From Jacaranda mimosifolia (taxonomy: Eukaryota > Streptophyta > Magnoliopsida > Lamiales > Bignoniaceae), in the NCBI GenBank assembly GCA_018894105.1, contig CM032133.1:10864501-10928500 (forward strand): DNA of 64,000 nt. Reading direction: 5' to 3'. The notes beneath the pieces were generated by a model. That model saw only the letters and a program-made list of their open reading frames with translations. It did no database searches and was not told where the DNA came from. Below are positions 23,498 to 34,800 of this stretch, piece after piece (the stretch's first letter is position 1; each line of letters begins with the position of its first letter). A program made the position numbers and the translations under genes.

Positions 23498-24245
23498 ATG
23501 GTTTAATGTTCCACTCAATGTTATTTTGGAAACCAATAAACAAACTGGGCCAAACTTCCACGATTGACTTAACCTCAAAATCGTTCTAGATTCCTAGAGA
23601 GGATAAATGTCCTATATCAAAGTGCTCCAAATCCTATCGGGATTAAAAGTAGATCAAGAGACACATGAAAAGTTCATGAATTGGGTTTAGGATTTTCCTA
23701 TCCCATAGTCTCATGATGGCATCTACAAACTTTAAAAGTCTTAAAGACATATGAATAGTGCCTTGGTAAAAGTTTACAAGAGTTGTAAAGCAAACAAGGT
23801 ATGAGATGTTCATAGTGTCAAAAGAGATTTTTCAAGCTAAGATAAATGTGAAGTCATGTGTCATCGACTACAATCTAAAGATGATTAAGCTTGGAGAAGC
23901 TTTTTCTACTTGAATATAGTGATGGATAATGATTTCCATGAGGATTTGATCCTCACATCCTCGCCGAGTTTTATTGATTAAAGTGTTGATCTAGAAGGAG
24001 ACTACTATGACAAGCACAAACCTTTGACACTTGTTTCCTCCTCCAAGTCTATGGGCCCTAGGGGTGCTAGAAAATGAGGTAAAAGGAAGAAAAGTTCTTT
24101 CTCAAAGGGAAAACAACTATTAAAGGCATCCGAAGGAGTTAAGAAGATTATAGAGGAAATAGTCAATATTATTTGTTTCTACCTTGGCAAGATAAGCCAT
24201 TGGAAGCCCTTTTGCAAAGAATACCTTGCAACCCTTTTGAAGGGT
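23498..24245 (+). pseudogene. Copia-2 gag relic
   Basis: It starts at the ATG corresponding to the Copia-1 gag start and continues into LETNKQTGPNF-like sequence. It is heavily damaged: a stop falls at the third codon and several deletions follow. A Lys-rich basic part lies near 24,060-24,130. The zinc knuckle near 24,174 has CFYLGK where CFYCGEK is expected, so the second zinc-binding Cys is lost. It cannot encode a working capsid protein. Confidence 0.72.
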
Positions 24246-27200
24246 ACGTACTTTATTGAAATGCATTTAAGGATTAATTCTTCTTCATGGATATATGATG
24301 TGGTTCTTATCTTTGTAAGTTGTTACAAAGAATAAGAAAGAAGAATAAAACTAAGTGATGTGGATATAATCCACCGCCTTAGCTAAGGAGCAAGAGTTGT
24401 GACTAAAGCCGAAGGCGTATAATAAGTTAGACTTAGGGAACTCCATAATTTTATTGACCCCTTGATATTATGTGCCGTATATTGTTGAGAACATTGTTTC
24501 AAATTCCCGTTTTGGATAGTCAAGGATTTGATCCTTCTATATCAAATGGGAGATTGAAGGCATTAAAGAATAGGTTCTTTAATTCCTTATGGTACACTTA
24601 ACAAAGGATTATGCATATTGGATTATCAACCATCACTAATGCACTTTCAACAAAGTAAGAGAAAGTTAGATATCCAAGAAAATGACATGTTATGACATGC
24701 AAGACTTGGGTATATCTCTTAAAATAAGATGAACAAGTTAGAAGCTTTCAAAGCACTAAATGTTAGTAGCAATTAAGGAACTTCCTATTTGTAATTTTAT
24801 TTAAAGGGAAAAATGACCAAGACTCCTTTTGTAAGACAAATGGAGTGCTCCACAAGTCTTTTGAATTTGATCCATATGGATGTTTGTGAACCACTAAGAG
24901 TTAGTGGGATAGGAGGCTATTCCTACATCATCACCTTAACTGATGCTATAGTTGGTTTGGATATGTGTTTCCTATGAAGAACAAGTCCAAAGCCTTTGAA
25001 AAGTTCAAAGTGTATAGGAGTGAAGTGGAAAAGCAATTGGAGATAAGTATTAAAGCTCTTCGATCGGATCGAGGAGGAGAATACTTGAGCACCAAATTCT
25101 TGGATTATCTAAAGGAGAATGAGATTCTCTCTCAATGGACTCTACCCAGCACACCCCAAGTCAAATGGAATAGCCGAGAAGAGAAACCGTAACTTGTTGG
25201 ACATAGTACGTTCCATGATGAGTTTTTCCAATGTGCCTATATCCTTTTGGAGATAAGCCTTACATACGGCAACAAAGCTACTGAATATAGTACCTTCAAA
25301 GTCAGTGCCCAAAACACCATATGAGATATGGCATGGCAAAGCACCCTCTTACCATTATCTTAAGGTTTGGCGATCTCCCGTGTGCGTGAGACAAATAGTG
25401 GGAGATAAGTTAGATAGTAGATCTACCTTGTGCAAGTTTCTGGGATACCCTAGAGAGTCCATTGGTTACTATTTTTATGATCCCTTGAACAAAAGGTGTT
25501 TATCTTGAGGAGCGCCTACTTTTTGAAAAAGCAATTTCTATTAGATAGAAATGGCATTTTTGTTGAACTTGATGAAGTTCAAGATGATCATGAAATCCTA
25601 CAAGCGGTGGAAATAAGCGAGCAAGTAAAGCCTTGTACACAACCTCTATGTAGGTCGGACCAAATCAAGAAACAACCCAAAAGGTTCGGATTCCTTCATG
25701 AGACGGCCAATCGGATGATGATCCGAAGACCTATGAGGAAGCTATGTTGGACATAGATTCAGGATGTTGGCTTGAAGCCATGAGATCCGAAATGGACTCC
25801 ATGTAATCAAACAAAGTATGGACTTTGGTAGACCTACCAAAAGGAATAGTTCAGGTTGGTTGCAAGTGGATCTATAAGCGAAAGCTTGGAGTAGATGGAG
25901 AAGTAGTGACTTTTAAGGCGCAACTAATGGCAAAAGGTTATACTCAAAGACCCGGTATTGATTTTGAGGAAACCTTTTCAATGGTCGCTATGCCTAAGTC
26001 CATTTGGATTCAACTTGCCATAGCTGCATATTATGACTATGAGATATGACAAATAGATGTGAAAACCGCTTTCCTCAATATTGACATTGAAGAAGAAATC
26101 TATATAGAGCAACCACAAGGTTTTACATCCAAGGGGAGTGAGCAAAAGGTTTGCAAACTCCAGAGATCCATTTATGGACTCAAACAAGCGTCCCGAAGTT
26201 GGAACATATGTTTTGACAAAATGATCAAATCATTTGGCTTTGTCAATAATATGTATAACGATGTGTGTATAAGAAGGCTAGTAGGAGTAGTGTACAGTTT
26301 ATTGTGCTTTATGTCGATGACACCCTTCTCATTAGGAATGAGGTAGGAATGTTAGAGTATGGTTATCTACACAATTCTCCATGAAGGATTTGGGAGAAGC
26401 ATCCTCCGTATTGGAAATACGTATCTATAGAGATAGATCTAAGAGGATGTTGGGGCTATCCTAAACCCGGTACATTGACCAGATACTAAAGAGGTTTAGT
26501 GTGGAAGAATCCAAGAAGAGATTTCTTCCCATAGGACATGGCATTCATCTCTCCAAGTTTATGGCCCCCAAGATTGACAACGAGAAACAAAGCATGTTCC
26601 ACATACCTTATGCCTCCCCCTATTGAGAGCATAATATATGCAGATCAATGTACAAGACTGGATGTGGCACACTTGCTAAGTGTTACGAATAGGTTCCAAT
26701 CCAATTCTAGTGAGAGTCACAGGATAGCCGTTAAAGCAATCCTTGAGCACTTGAGAAGGACTAAGGATTTGTTTTTGGTAGATGGCAATGGAGAATTGAA
26801 ACTGGAGGGGTTTTCAGATTCAAGTTTCCAATCCGATGTAGATAACCTCAAATCAACTTCTGGATTTATATTTTACCTCATTGGCGGCACGGTGAGTTGG
26901 AAGAGTTTCAACAAGACACAACGGCCGAGACAACCACTGAGGTGAAATAATTTATGGTTTTGGAAATCGTAAAAGAAGGTTGTTTAGATAAAAACTTCAT
27001 CCAAAAGTTGGATATAGTGCCTAGCTTGCATAAGCCCACAATTGTCTTTGGAAGACAATTTTCAAACTTGGGCCAAGATCTCATCAGTGATCCAAACACG
27101 ATAAATGCATTATCATTTGATATATGATATCAAATGATAGAGGTGACAATTGAGTGGACAAAGTTGCCTCAGAAGAGAATTTAGCAGGACCACTGTCTAA

Positions 27201-27275
27201 ACCCCTAAAAGCAAAAGGTCTTTGAAGAACATTTTGAGAAGACAGGTCTCAAGGCCATGGGAATTGGCTTTAGGG
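24246..27275 (+). pseudogene. Copia-2 pol relic (protease, integrase, RT, RNase H)
   Basis: The integrase core is the best part: 24,965-25,192 reads through with SDRGGEY, NEILSQWTLPSTPQ, then frameshifts where HNGVAERRN is expected. RT spans about 25,750-26,360 with VGCKWIYKRK, KGYTQ, QIDVKTAFLN, SIYGLKQASRSW, and the catalytic YVDD at 26,310-26,321 in a shifted frame. RNase H (about 26,600-27,220) shows DSSFQSDVD and STSGFIF. Damage includes stops and single-base shifts. The active-site residues of RT survive better than those of gag. Confidence 0.85.
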
Positions 27276-27287
27276 CAAGTGGGAGAT
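27276..27287 (+). promoter_or_regulatory. Copia-2 polypurine tract
   Basis: CAAGTGGGAGAT directly precedes the 3' LTR start (TATTGGAATAGT at 27,288). Confidence 0.8.
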
Positions 27288-29527
27288 TATTGGAATAGTA
27301 TTCGGCAAGCCAATAGGATTGGCCTTGAAAAGCTATTTCCTTGTAAAATAATCTTGATTGAATGATATTCTTTATATGGCCATCTCCATCTTATGCTTCA
27401 TATTACTTCACTTGTAGTTGGATGAAGCCCTTAGATCACACATGACTACGGGACTTAGTTTGATGACCATGGAATAAGTCCTACACGGTCGTGATCTCAA
27501 ATCTTCCAAGTCATAGGATCTTACGAGATAAGGTATCTAAGATCCGAATAAACTTGCACTAAACTTGCACTAATGATGCATAAATTCAAGAGTTGGATAT
27601 TGCTCCATTCCATGAGCAATTTGTATGAGATACGGGTGCATGTTAGTGGGTGCTATTAGATAATAAGGCACTGAAGACCCTCCGGAGAAGATAGCCATAG
27701 TGGCAAGTCAGTAGTGGTTAGTTCTCCCGCTTACATTAGTGCATATTATTAGTCCTCTAACCTGAGGATCTATGGTAACCTTGTGTCCAGTACTCATGCT
27801 TTGAATCTTCCTTGACCACTTAGTGGGTCTCTCGGGTTGAGATTGGGTATGAGCTACTTGGTATGGAGGTTTGTGAGATCTAAGATGGAATCCGATTCCT
27901 TGCTTTTGTGAAGGGCAAGTGCATCTCCTATATATTCTATAATGATCGATTCCAAGAAATCATTGCGCAAGGTAGTATGACAATTTGGAAAAGGAGTTTT
28001 CCAAAGGTGAGGTCACACAAGGGAATCGAACATTGAGAATATAGACATAGTATTGAGGCTATTAGGGAGCCGACAAATATCTTGTCCTAGGCCTCTTTCG
28101 GGAGATAGGAGACGGAAGGACCGTATTTGCATGGTGCGCGTAGACTATGATGGTTCTCCAGAATATTCATTTTGGCCAATTAGTTTGGCTCCTTGGGCTT
28201 GAAGTTGGACATCGACCATGGAGATTGGGTACTTTTCAATTAATGAGATTAATTGAATTGAGTCGATTTTTAAAAAGAGTTTAAAACTAAAATGAATATA
28301 AGATATTCAAAAGTCACAAAGAGTTGTGAGCCTATATCCAATGAACGGTAGAACCTATTGGGTCATACAAAAAATCCAAATAGCTTCCAAAATTGGTAGA
28401 GCAATTTTCCAAGTGTTGGAAAAATCACCCTTTGGTGACCGATTTTCAAGGTTCCAATCTAATGGTCAATTTTGGTTTGATTAATTTAAGTGTTAAATTA
28501 ATCAACTAATTTAAGAGTTAAATTAGACCAATAATTAAGGAGTTAATTATTTTGTACCATATTGACCATCAATTGGACAAGTTGACTTAAAGAGTTAGGT
28601 TGACTAATTTAAGTTTAAGAGTTAAGCTTGTTTGATTTAAGAGTTAAATCAATGGTTAATTAATTGAATTAAAGTGTTTAATTTAATTAATGGGAAGAAT
28701 ACTTTTTGGAGGGAAAATTTAAATGAAGTGTTCATTTAAATTAGCATCTTAATTAATTTGGAATTAGATTCCAAATGAAATTGAAATGCACTTGAAATTC
28801 AAGTAAGACTTGAATTTGAATTTTGCAAACTTGGCATGCCACTTGGGCAGTCACCTTGAGGAAGCTGTGATGCCAACTAGCATCACACCTTCCAACCTCT
28901 ATATATAGATATAGAGAGCATGCAAAATTCGAAATTAATTGCTGAAAGTGTGAGAATTAGATTCTTGCATTCCCTCTAAAATCTCTCTCTCCATGCATTG
29001 TATCATGAGTTGACGGTTTGCATTTCTTCTTCTTCCCAACCTGAAAATCAGCCTCCTCTACCTCATTTTATCCTCTCTAACTCCAGCTTCTAGTGAGGGG
29101 AAATTGGAAGATTGTTTGGTGTGTGGATCATATCAATAGAGGCAAGGCACTTAACTTGCTCGGTTTTGGAGATCCACCTATAGCAGCTTTTGGTTGGCGA
29201 ATGTTTCTGGAGAGATATAGAAGGCTTTTGGTTCCAATTTTTCACAGTATATTCCCCTCTGTGTGTAGGTGTTCCAGATTTAATTTCGTGAATTTTGGAG
29301 TAGTGTAGCCTGGGCAATTGTTGTCATCTTTCTGCTGTGCTAGTTCTAGACAGTTTTTGGACTCGTGAAAGATAGTTGATCTTCTTCTTGATTTTGAGCT
29401 ACAAGAGGTAATTCTTTATCTTAATCCAGATCTATAGCATGACTAGATCCTTGGGAGCTCGAGTAACTTAGTTATTTTCAAACTTATGAAGTTTTGATTT
29501 ATGGATCCTATTGCTACCTAGCCTTCA
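27288..29527 (+). repeat. Copia-2 3' LTR
   Basis: 2,240 bp. The first bases are TA where the 5' LTR has TG; it ends TAGCCTTCA. The promoter palindrome is at 28,862-28,891 (11 of 12 arm bases pair) and the TATA box at 28,900-28,908. GAGTT follows at 29,528. Confidence 0.92.
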
Positions 29528-29829
29528 GAGTTTTGATCTAAAATTTTCGCAGTAGCTTTATCAAAGCTTTAAGGACCCACTGGAATGTTTTTGGAATTTT
29601 TGGAGACCTTTAGATCGTGCAAAAGTTGCACCCTTCTAGCTGTGCTACTATTTGGCAAATTCTACATTGAAAAAGCTCTTTATCCTTCCTTAGGATTTTG
29701 CTAATCAAGGTAAGTCTCAATCCAAATATGAATCCTAAGTATATTTTGATCCCTGGTTGCTTGCAAAGCACTAGTTTATTTGAGCTTTTGAAGTTTTATT
29801 ATTAGATCCTAGTGCCTTACTTAGTTTCA
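29528..29829 (+). repeat. Copia-1 3' LTR, piece 3
   Basis: It resumes the Copia-1 LTR exactly after the Copia-2 duplication (GAGTTTTGATCTAAAATTTT). It ends TTAGTTTCA at 29,829, like the 5' LTR end. Confidence 0.85.
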
Positions 29830-29990
29830 ATCATCTCATGAAATCTCATCCAAATAAATTCCAATTCCACATCAAATGAAAATTTCATTTGGATTTTTCC
29901 TCAAAAATTAATTCTCTATTTTAATTAAATTAAACTCTTTAATATAATTAAATGACTTTAACTTAACTCTTTAGGTCAATTTGCTTAACG
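29830..29990 (-). repeat. Copia-0 LTR, second piece (minus strand)
   Basis: Sequence such as TTTCATTTGGATTTTTCCTC and AACTTAACTCTTTAGGTCAA is the minus-strand counterpart of the Copia-1 LTR at about 3,400-3,620. It directly continues the LTR cut at 1,634. Similarity fades near 29,990. Confidence 0.7.
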
Positions 29991-30577
29991 CCTTAAGCAA
30001 GACATTGTTAAGGCTTATTAGCGGTATGTTTTCAAGTACTCTTCCCAAAATGCCTCCACTATTAATTGTTAATTCTCATAACTACTAAAGTAGTTTTCTT
30101 TTCTTTTATTTTATCTCCATTATTTTTTGTATTATATTATCTTAATTTTTTTCTTTTATTGAAAATTATAATAATATCTAAAAATATAAATAAATAATTT
30201 ATTTATTTTACATTATAAATATTTTGACACACACGTTGAGTTTGCCAATATTGCTCGTATAGTATAGATGTTCAAGTCATAAGATTTCACCATTTGAAGA
30301 GTTAATTTACCAAATACTATACCATGTGTCTCTACCCAATATCCTAACAATATGATTAAATTATTGTCTATATTGCAAGTAAATAGATTTTAAATGTGGT
30401 ATAAAATCTAACTTGCTTATACGTTTAAACTTTCTAAGTAACAAACACTTCTGTTTTGAAATTTTTATGAACCCATTTAAGGCAAGAATATTTTGAATAG
30501 CGATCTTATGTATTTCAATTTTAAATAATATATTGAAACTAAAATTATTTAATCTTAATGATATTGTTATTTTATAT
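29991..30577. other. AT-rich intergenic stretch
   Basis: No gene, RNA or recognisable repeat seen. It contains inverted words near the left edge (TTAAGGC/GCCTTAA) and is otherwise low in information. Confidence 0.4.
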
Positions 30578-31262
30578 CACTACTAGTAAGAAGGTCTAAT
30601 GTGACGTATTTTAAGTGACATATTTATAAAAATCCAATAATATATCTATTGGGACACTTAGTAAAATGTGTCTCATTATTCCTTAAAAGTGTCTTATTAA
30701 CATATTTTATAGAGATGCTTTTATAGAAAATGTCATGTTTTTATAATTTTATTACGACTCTTTTTTGGAAGTGTTTTACAAACACTTTTTTGAGGATAAT
30801 TTTTTAAAAAAGTGTCATATTTAAATTTAGTAATTAAATGTATAATATGACACTTATACTAAATTATTCTATAATATTTAAAATATTCTAAAAAATAGAT
30901 ATAAAAAATTATTGGCGCCTTTTATATAAAAAGATTGAGCAACTCCCAATTTTTCTTATTTCTCAAAATATTTCACCCAAAATCCCTAACCCAAATCCCC
31001 CAAATTCCTACCCAAATCTCTTTCCCTTTTTCTCGCACAAAATCACACGTACCCACACAACAAATCTCTTCCGCAGACGTACATAGACACAAAATAGGAA
31101 GTTTTCCAGAGGTTTGATACAAGCAAATAGTGAAAGATATTCTCGACGGTGGGCGATTCCTCGATGGAGGCAGTTTTACTACTCCTGACACGGTGAACCT
31201 CTCAAGAGAAAGTTGGCCTTGTTGACTTCCCATGGCATTAGCTTTTTGAGACGACCAACCTG
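30578..31262 (+). mobile_element. CACTA-like 5' terminus with TATA box (fragment)
   Basis: CACTACTAGTAAGAAGG at 30,578-30,594 resembles the CACTACTAGAAA class of CACTA ends. The next 320 bases repeat GTGTC/GACAC/GTCAT words in both orientations, like subterminal repeats. TATATAAA lies at 30,923-30,930, followed by a CT-rich stretch that looks like a 5' untranslated region, and CTGGTATGACT near 31,260, a possible splice donor. No transposase ORF or opposite terminus is recognised. The ORF 30,935-31,117 begins at TTG and looks spurious. Confidence 0.45.
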
Positions 31263-33737
31263 GTATGACTTATTTGTGTCTTTAACACACCCATAACTGC
31301 CTTTATGATTGTGAATAATCCTTGCCTTTGATCCAAAGTGTTTTATATTGACTGGTATGAGGCAGTGATAGTGACTGGTATGATGGGGATGGGGTGATTT
31401 TAACTTAGGTCGGTTAAATGAAATGGATAGATTGTTGGCTGGTACAGGATAGGTGCATAAGCCTCTGCAATGTATTTTTAGTTTTCAACTGCAAAAAGAT
31501 CAATTTAGTGAAAAGGTGGTGTTTCACGCCCCCCCTGCCCTTCACACTTTTGAGATACTAGACAATGGAAGTTGTTGTACTTTGGGGATTGATACATGTA
31601 GACTTTCTTTACGTATGTTCTTGAAATAAAAGTGAACAAGGTTATAGTAATGTCAACTATTAATTCTTTTATGTTTTAGAATTAACATATGGATTGATGG
31701 AGGTAAGGTCCAACATATGGAAGAAAGAAGCATTTTCACTAAATCTTTATATATATATATATATATGTATATATAATTGCTTTATGATTATTATGTGCCA
31801 ATTTTAACATCGTTACATTTGCATGTAAACTGGACGCATAAATTGTGAAGAAAAAAGTGATCAGACATCCAATATAATGCTATGTATGTGTCTCAGCACA
31901 AAAATGCATTTCTAGATCAAATTTGAGAGAGAAAAAATGGTCTGCTTCTGAAGACAGCTAACCTACTTTACATAGATCGCTTGCATTTTTTGTCCAGTGG
32001 ATTAGAAGTCTTCTCCTTATATTTTTATTTTGATAGGTGGCTCTGCATTTCTTGTTTGATCTTTGATTCTTCATGGAGTATCCTACTAAAGATGAGACAA
32101 AATTGGCGGGTGAGTTCATTGTGTTGTATATTTCTATTTCTATTCTCCAGCCTCCCTCTGTAGATATGGGGTTTTAAGTTTCCCAAGCGAAAACCATGTG
32201 GATAACCTGGAGTGTGATGTTATTCCTGCAGTAATTTGTCTGTCCCCTACTGTCTTTAGTACTCTCTGTCTCATGCCATTTGCCCGAACTCCAGTTTTTC
32301 TGTATTTTGAAACCCCAAATTAAATTTATGCTACACGAATACATATAAATCTATGTATGTATGTTGTAAACCAATGTACACGATTTCCTTATGCGTGATA
32401 CATAGTCACTATGCTTTCTTTTATGTTTTTCTGCACATCCGCAAAAAGTATTTGAGATTTCCATTTATTTTGCGAGAGACAGAGACAAAAGCCCATTAAT
32501 GCCATCTCCATACATTTGTTTTGATTTGCTCTGACGGTGGAGACCCTGGAGGGTAGAAGAAGAATGAAAATGGGAGTGTAAATTTAAAAGAATCAATATA
32601 ATTAAGGACAAGCAGAATTTTCTGGAAATTTATCTTAGAAGCTTGTGATTAAATGGCACACTGCTACTCACAAGGGGTTGCTCTAATTTAAAGCAGTGAT
32701 ATTTCCATATAATATATATGTATATATATACTGGGAGTTGCAATCCTTATATATATATATAGTTGTTGCAATCTATATTTCACTAAATCTTTTGACCTTG
32801 CACTATATTAATTATAGAGTTTACAAGTTATTAGTGTTCAAACAAAAATCTTTCAAATGCTATATTATAGAGTTATTAGTTTCTCAATGTTCCTTTTGTG
32901 ATTGCAGATACTGATACTAAGCCTATTTAATTAAATTATGATCATTTCATTATTTTCATCAACTGAATGTTCGGTGTGCATATTAGTTGAATTGTTTAAT
33001 GTAGTCTCAAGTCTTCAGGGTAGGATAATATATTTCAAGTCTCAACTCTTCAGGATAGGATAATATATCCATCCACTTTCTAAGTTTTGTGAAGATCATT
33101 TCTTGTAAAACCAAGGCATTTTTCCTTGCCAAATGCTCCATTGGATTCCTGAAAAGCCATCTCAAAAGTTTACTATCTTATCCAAAGCTATTTCGAGCAA
33201 CTAAGTTGAAGAATCTTTTCAATGAATTGAGCATGCCAGAATCTTCTTGAAATATTTATGACTGTGTCATTATGGAAAAAACAATTCTTGAACATTGGAG
33301 CGTGATAAAATACACTTCATGAGAAAGGAATCAATTTCATCTAGTAATTTGCATTAACTAATTATCATTCTTCATTTGGAAGACTAAGTGTGTGAAGACC
33401 TTCATCTTGTTGGAAACCTTTTCTTTCTAGGAAAATATGGCTAAAGAAAAAGTGATAATTGCGATAAAGAACAAAGATTTGAGAGTCATTATTAAAAAGA
33501 GATTCCACTATTATATTTACAAGCTGCATTGTTAATTTTAATTCCTCTTCAATTAGTGTGATATATATATATATAGGTAGGCATGCAGTGTGGCTAGCTA
33601 GCTAGGCATATATATATATATATATATGAAGGTATGTATATATAACGTATGTACGTACCTAGTTCAAAGAAAATGGAAAGACCAAAATCAATAGCCTTTA
33701 AGGGAGCATTCTCAGAATTGTTTGCGTATAAAATAGG
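31263..33737. other. Unassigned region, no credible gene
   Basis: Less AT-rich than the CACTA interior, with isolated splice-like words (for example GGAGGTAAGG near 31,700 and TGATTGCAG near 32,907), but no ORF above about 70 codons and no family I recognise. TA microsatellites lie near 31,750-31,775, 32,710-32,765 and 33,560-33,630. It might be intron-like remains of the CACTA fragment upstream or of an old host gene. Confidence 0.35.
33003..33072. repeat. 35-bp tandem duplication
   Basis: Two consecutive 35-base units start AGTCTCAAGTC and AGTCTCAACTC. Each contains GGATAATATAT, and few differences separate them. Confidence 0.85.
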
Positions 33738-34030
33738 ATCCTCGGATAATGATTATGGGTTTTGAGAAGATTTATGTAGTACTAATAATAGGCTTGAAAT
33801 TTAGCGAATGCTTGTAGCATTGCACAGTGCTTTAATTATGATAAATCAATGCTAGGGCCCCACTAGTGTGTGATTCATTATAATTATGGCACTATTCCTA
33901 AGATATATTGAGGTTAAGGAATATCTAGACTAGGAAATGATCGTTTGGATCTTTATTTTTATTTTTTTAAGAAAGTAAATTATTATAGATTGCTATTATT
34001 TGTAGTTCTAACATCTTGACTTTTCATAGG
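33738..34030 (+). other. Unit A leader, 5' truncated
   Basis: It matches the unit B leader from about 51,960 (TTTAGGTAGTACTAATAATAGG and following). The PBS and 5' LTR expected upstream are absent. The segment 33,760-33,928 is missing in unit C. Confidence 0.7.
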
Positions 34031-34501
34031 ATGGATAATGAGGTTAATGCACCAAGAGAAGATTCCCTTCCAAGGATAATCCTTGTTAGGAAGGCAGAAC
34101 CCCATATTATCTATACCCCACCGGCACCTCGAGGGCGTGCCATGGGACTACTGAGAAGACTTCGTGTGGCATACCCAAACTGGATGGTTCACCGCTTAGA
34201 AGAAGATATGAACCAATACTATAGGCTAAATACAAGGGTAGGAATTATTGAAGAACTTCAGCATCAGGTTCATGAGCTGCAAAGATAAATTCGACACCTA
34301 GAGGATGAGATTGCTATAGCAAAGGTGATGAGGGAAAGGGAGAGAGAGCGTAACAGAAATAATTGGCAGAGGGTTAGGAGGTATGCCAATCACCTCTTTG
34401 AAATACTAAGAGAGAAAGCTTGGGCAGATCCTGAACCTAGTCCAAGGCATGAAAGTGATATCGATCGAGATTACTCTGAGGACTCAATAAAAAACGCTTA
34501 A
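34031..34501 (+). pseudogene. Unit A upstream ORF (coiled-coil protein)
   Basis: The start ATG at 34,031 gives MDNEVNAPRED, then VRKAEP, TPPAPRGRAMG, YPNWMVHRLEED. A helical stretch rich in Glu, Gln and Arg follows (VGIIEELQHQVHELQR, then HLEDEIA) and looks like a coiled coil. A CAA-to-TAA change stops it after codon 86, with the frame open beyond. The same ORF occurs in units B and C before gag. I do not recognise a function. It is not the gag capsid domain, which follows at 34,801. Confidence 0.65.
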
Positions 34502-34800
34502 GAAAGCATAAAGTAGCTCCTAAAGCTATAATAATGATATAAATAATAGAATAGGTTAGTAAGACGAAAAGATAGTAGTGGTTGTCTAGTACAGTTGTTA
34601 CTTTTGCTTGTATAGGTTTAGGTTAAGTGCTCCTTTTATTTGTATAGGTGTAAATTTTCCACGAACATTCAACTTTGTATGATATAAAAGTTTCTGCTTG
34701 TATTATATAAATGGCATCTTTTGTTCCCCCTACTATGCTTTTGAAATTTATACATGATGTACTTATATTTGAAAGTCTAATCGCATTTTGAAATATGTAG
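34487..34800 (+). other. Candidate 314-bp intron, unit A (donor mutated)
   Basis: This is the segment between the upstream ORF and gag. Its 3' edge is ATATGTAG directly before the gag start. Its 5' edge reads ATAAAA where B and C have GTAAGA, so the donor is lost here. Length equals the B and C counterparts. Confidence 0.4.

Larger units (their letters stand above)
12989..29527 (+). mobile_element. Copia-2: Ty1/copia retrotransposon with nested CACTA
   Basis: It begins TGTTGGAATAGT and ends TAGCCTTCA, with LTRs of 2,230 bp (12,989-15,218) and 2,240 bp (27,288-29,527). PBS, leader, gag, pol and PPT are in order. Perfect GAGTT duplications flank it. Removing the 6.3-kb CACTA insert and its duplication leaves about 10.2 kb. 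Both LTR ends and both flanks are readable, so it is structurally complete, but gag-pol is broken. Confidence 0.92.
1635..29829 (+). mobile_element. Copia-1: interrupted Ty1/copia LTR retrotransposon
   Basis: A plus-strand copia element. It has a 5' LTR (1,635-4,324), a PBS (4,327-4,339), a leader, a decayed gag-pol (6,307 to about 10,130), a PPT and a 3' LTR starting at 10,138. The 3' LTR is scattered over 10,138-10,721, 12,771-12,988 and 29,528-29,829. It was broken by a minus-strand LTR and by Copia-2. Flanks are TTCAT and ATCAT. Without the inserts the element would be about 9-10 kb. Domain order protease-integrase-RT-RNase H identifies copia. Confidence 0.82.

Noticed and set aside
30935..31117. 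60-codon ORF after the TATA box
   Set aside because: It begins at TTG, not ATG, and its Pro/Ser/Gln-rich sequence reads as a CT-rich untranslated leader.
34031..34501. Upstream coiled-coil ORF as an envelope-like gene
   Set aside because: Envelope-like ORFs in plant LTR elements lie after pol and have membrane segments. This one lies before gag and is hydrophilic.
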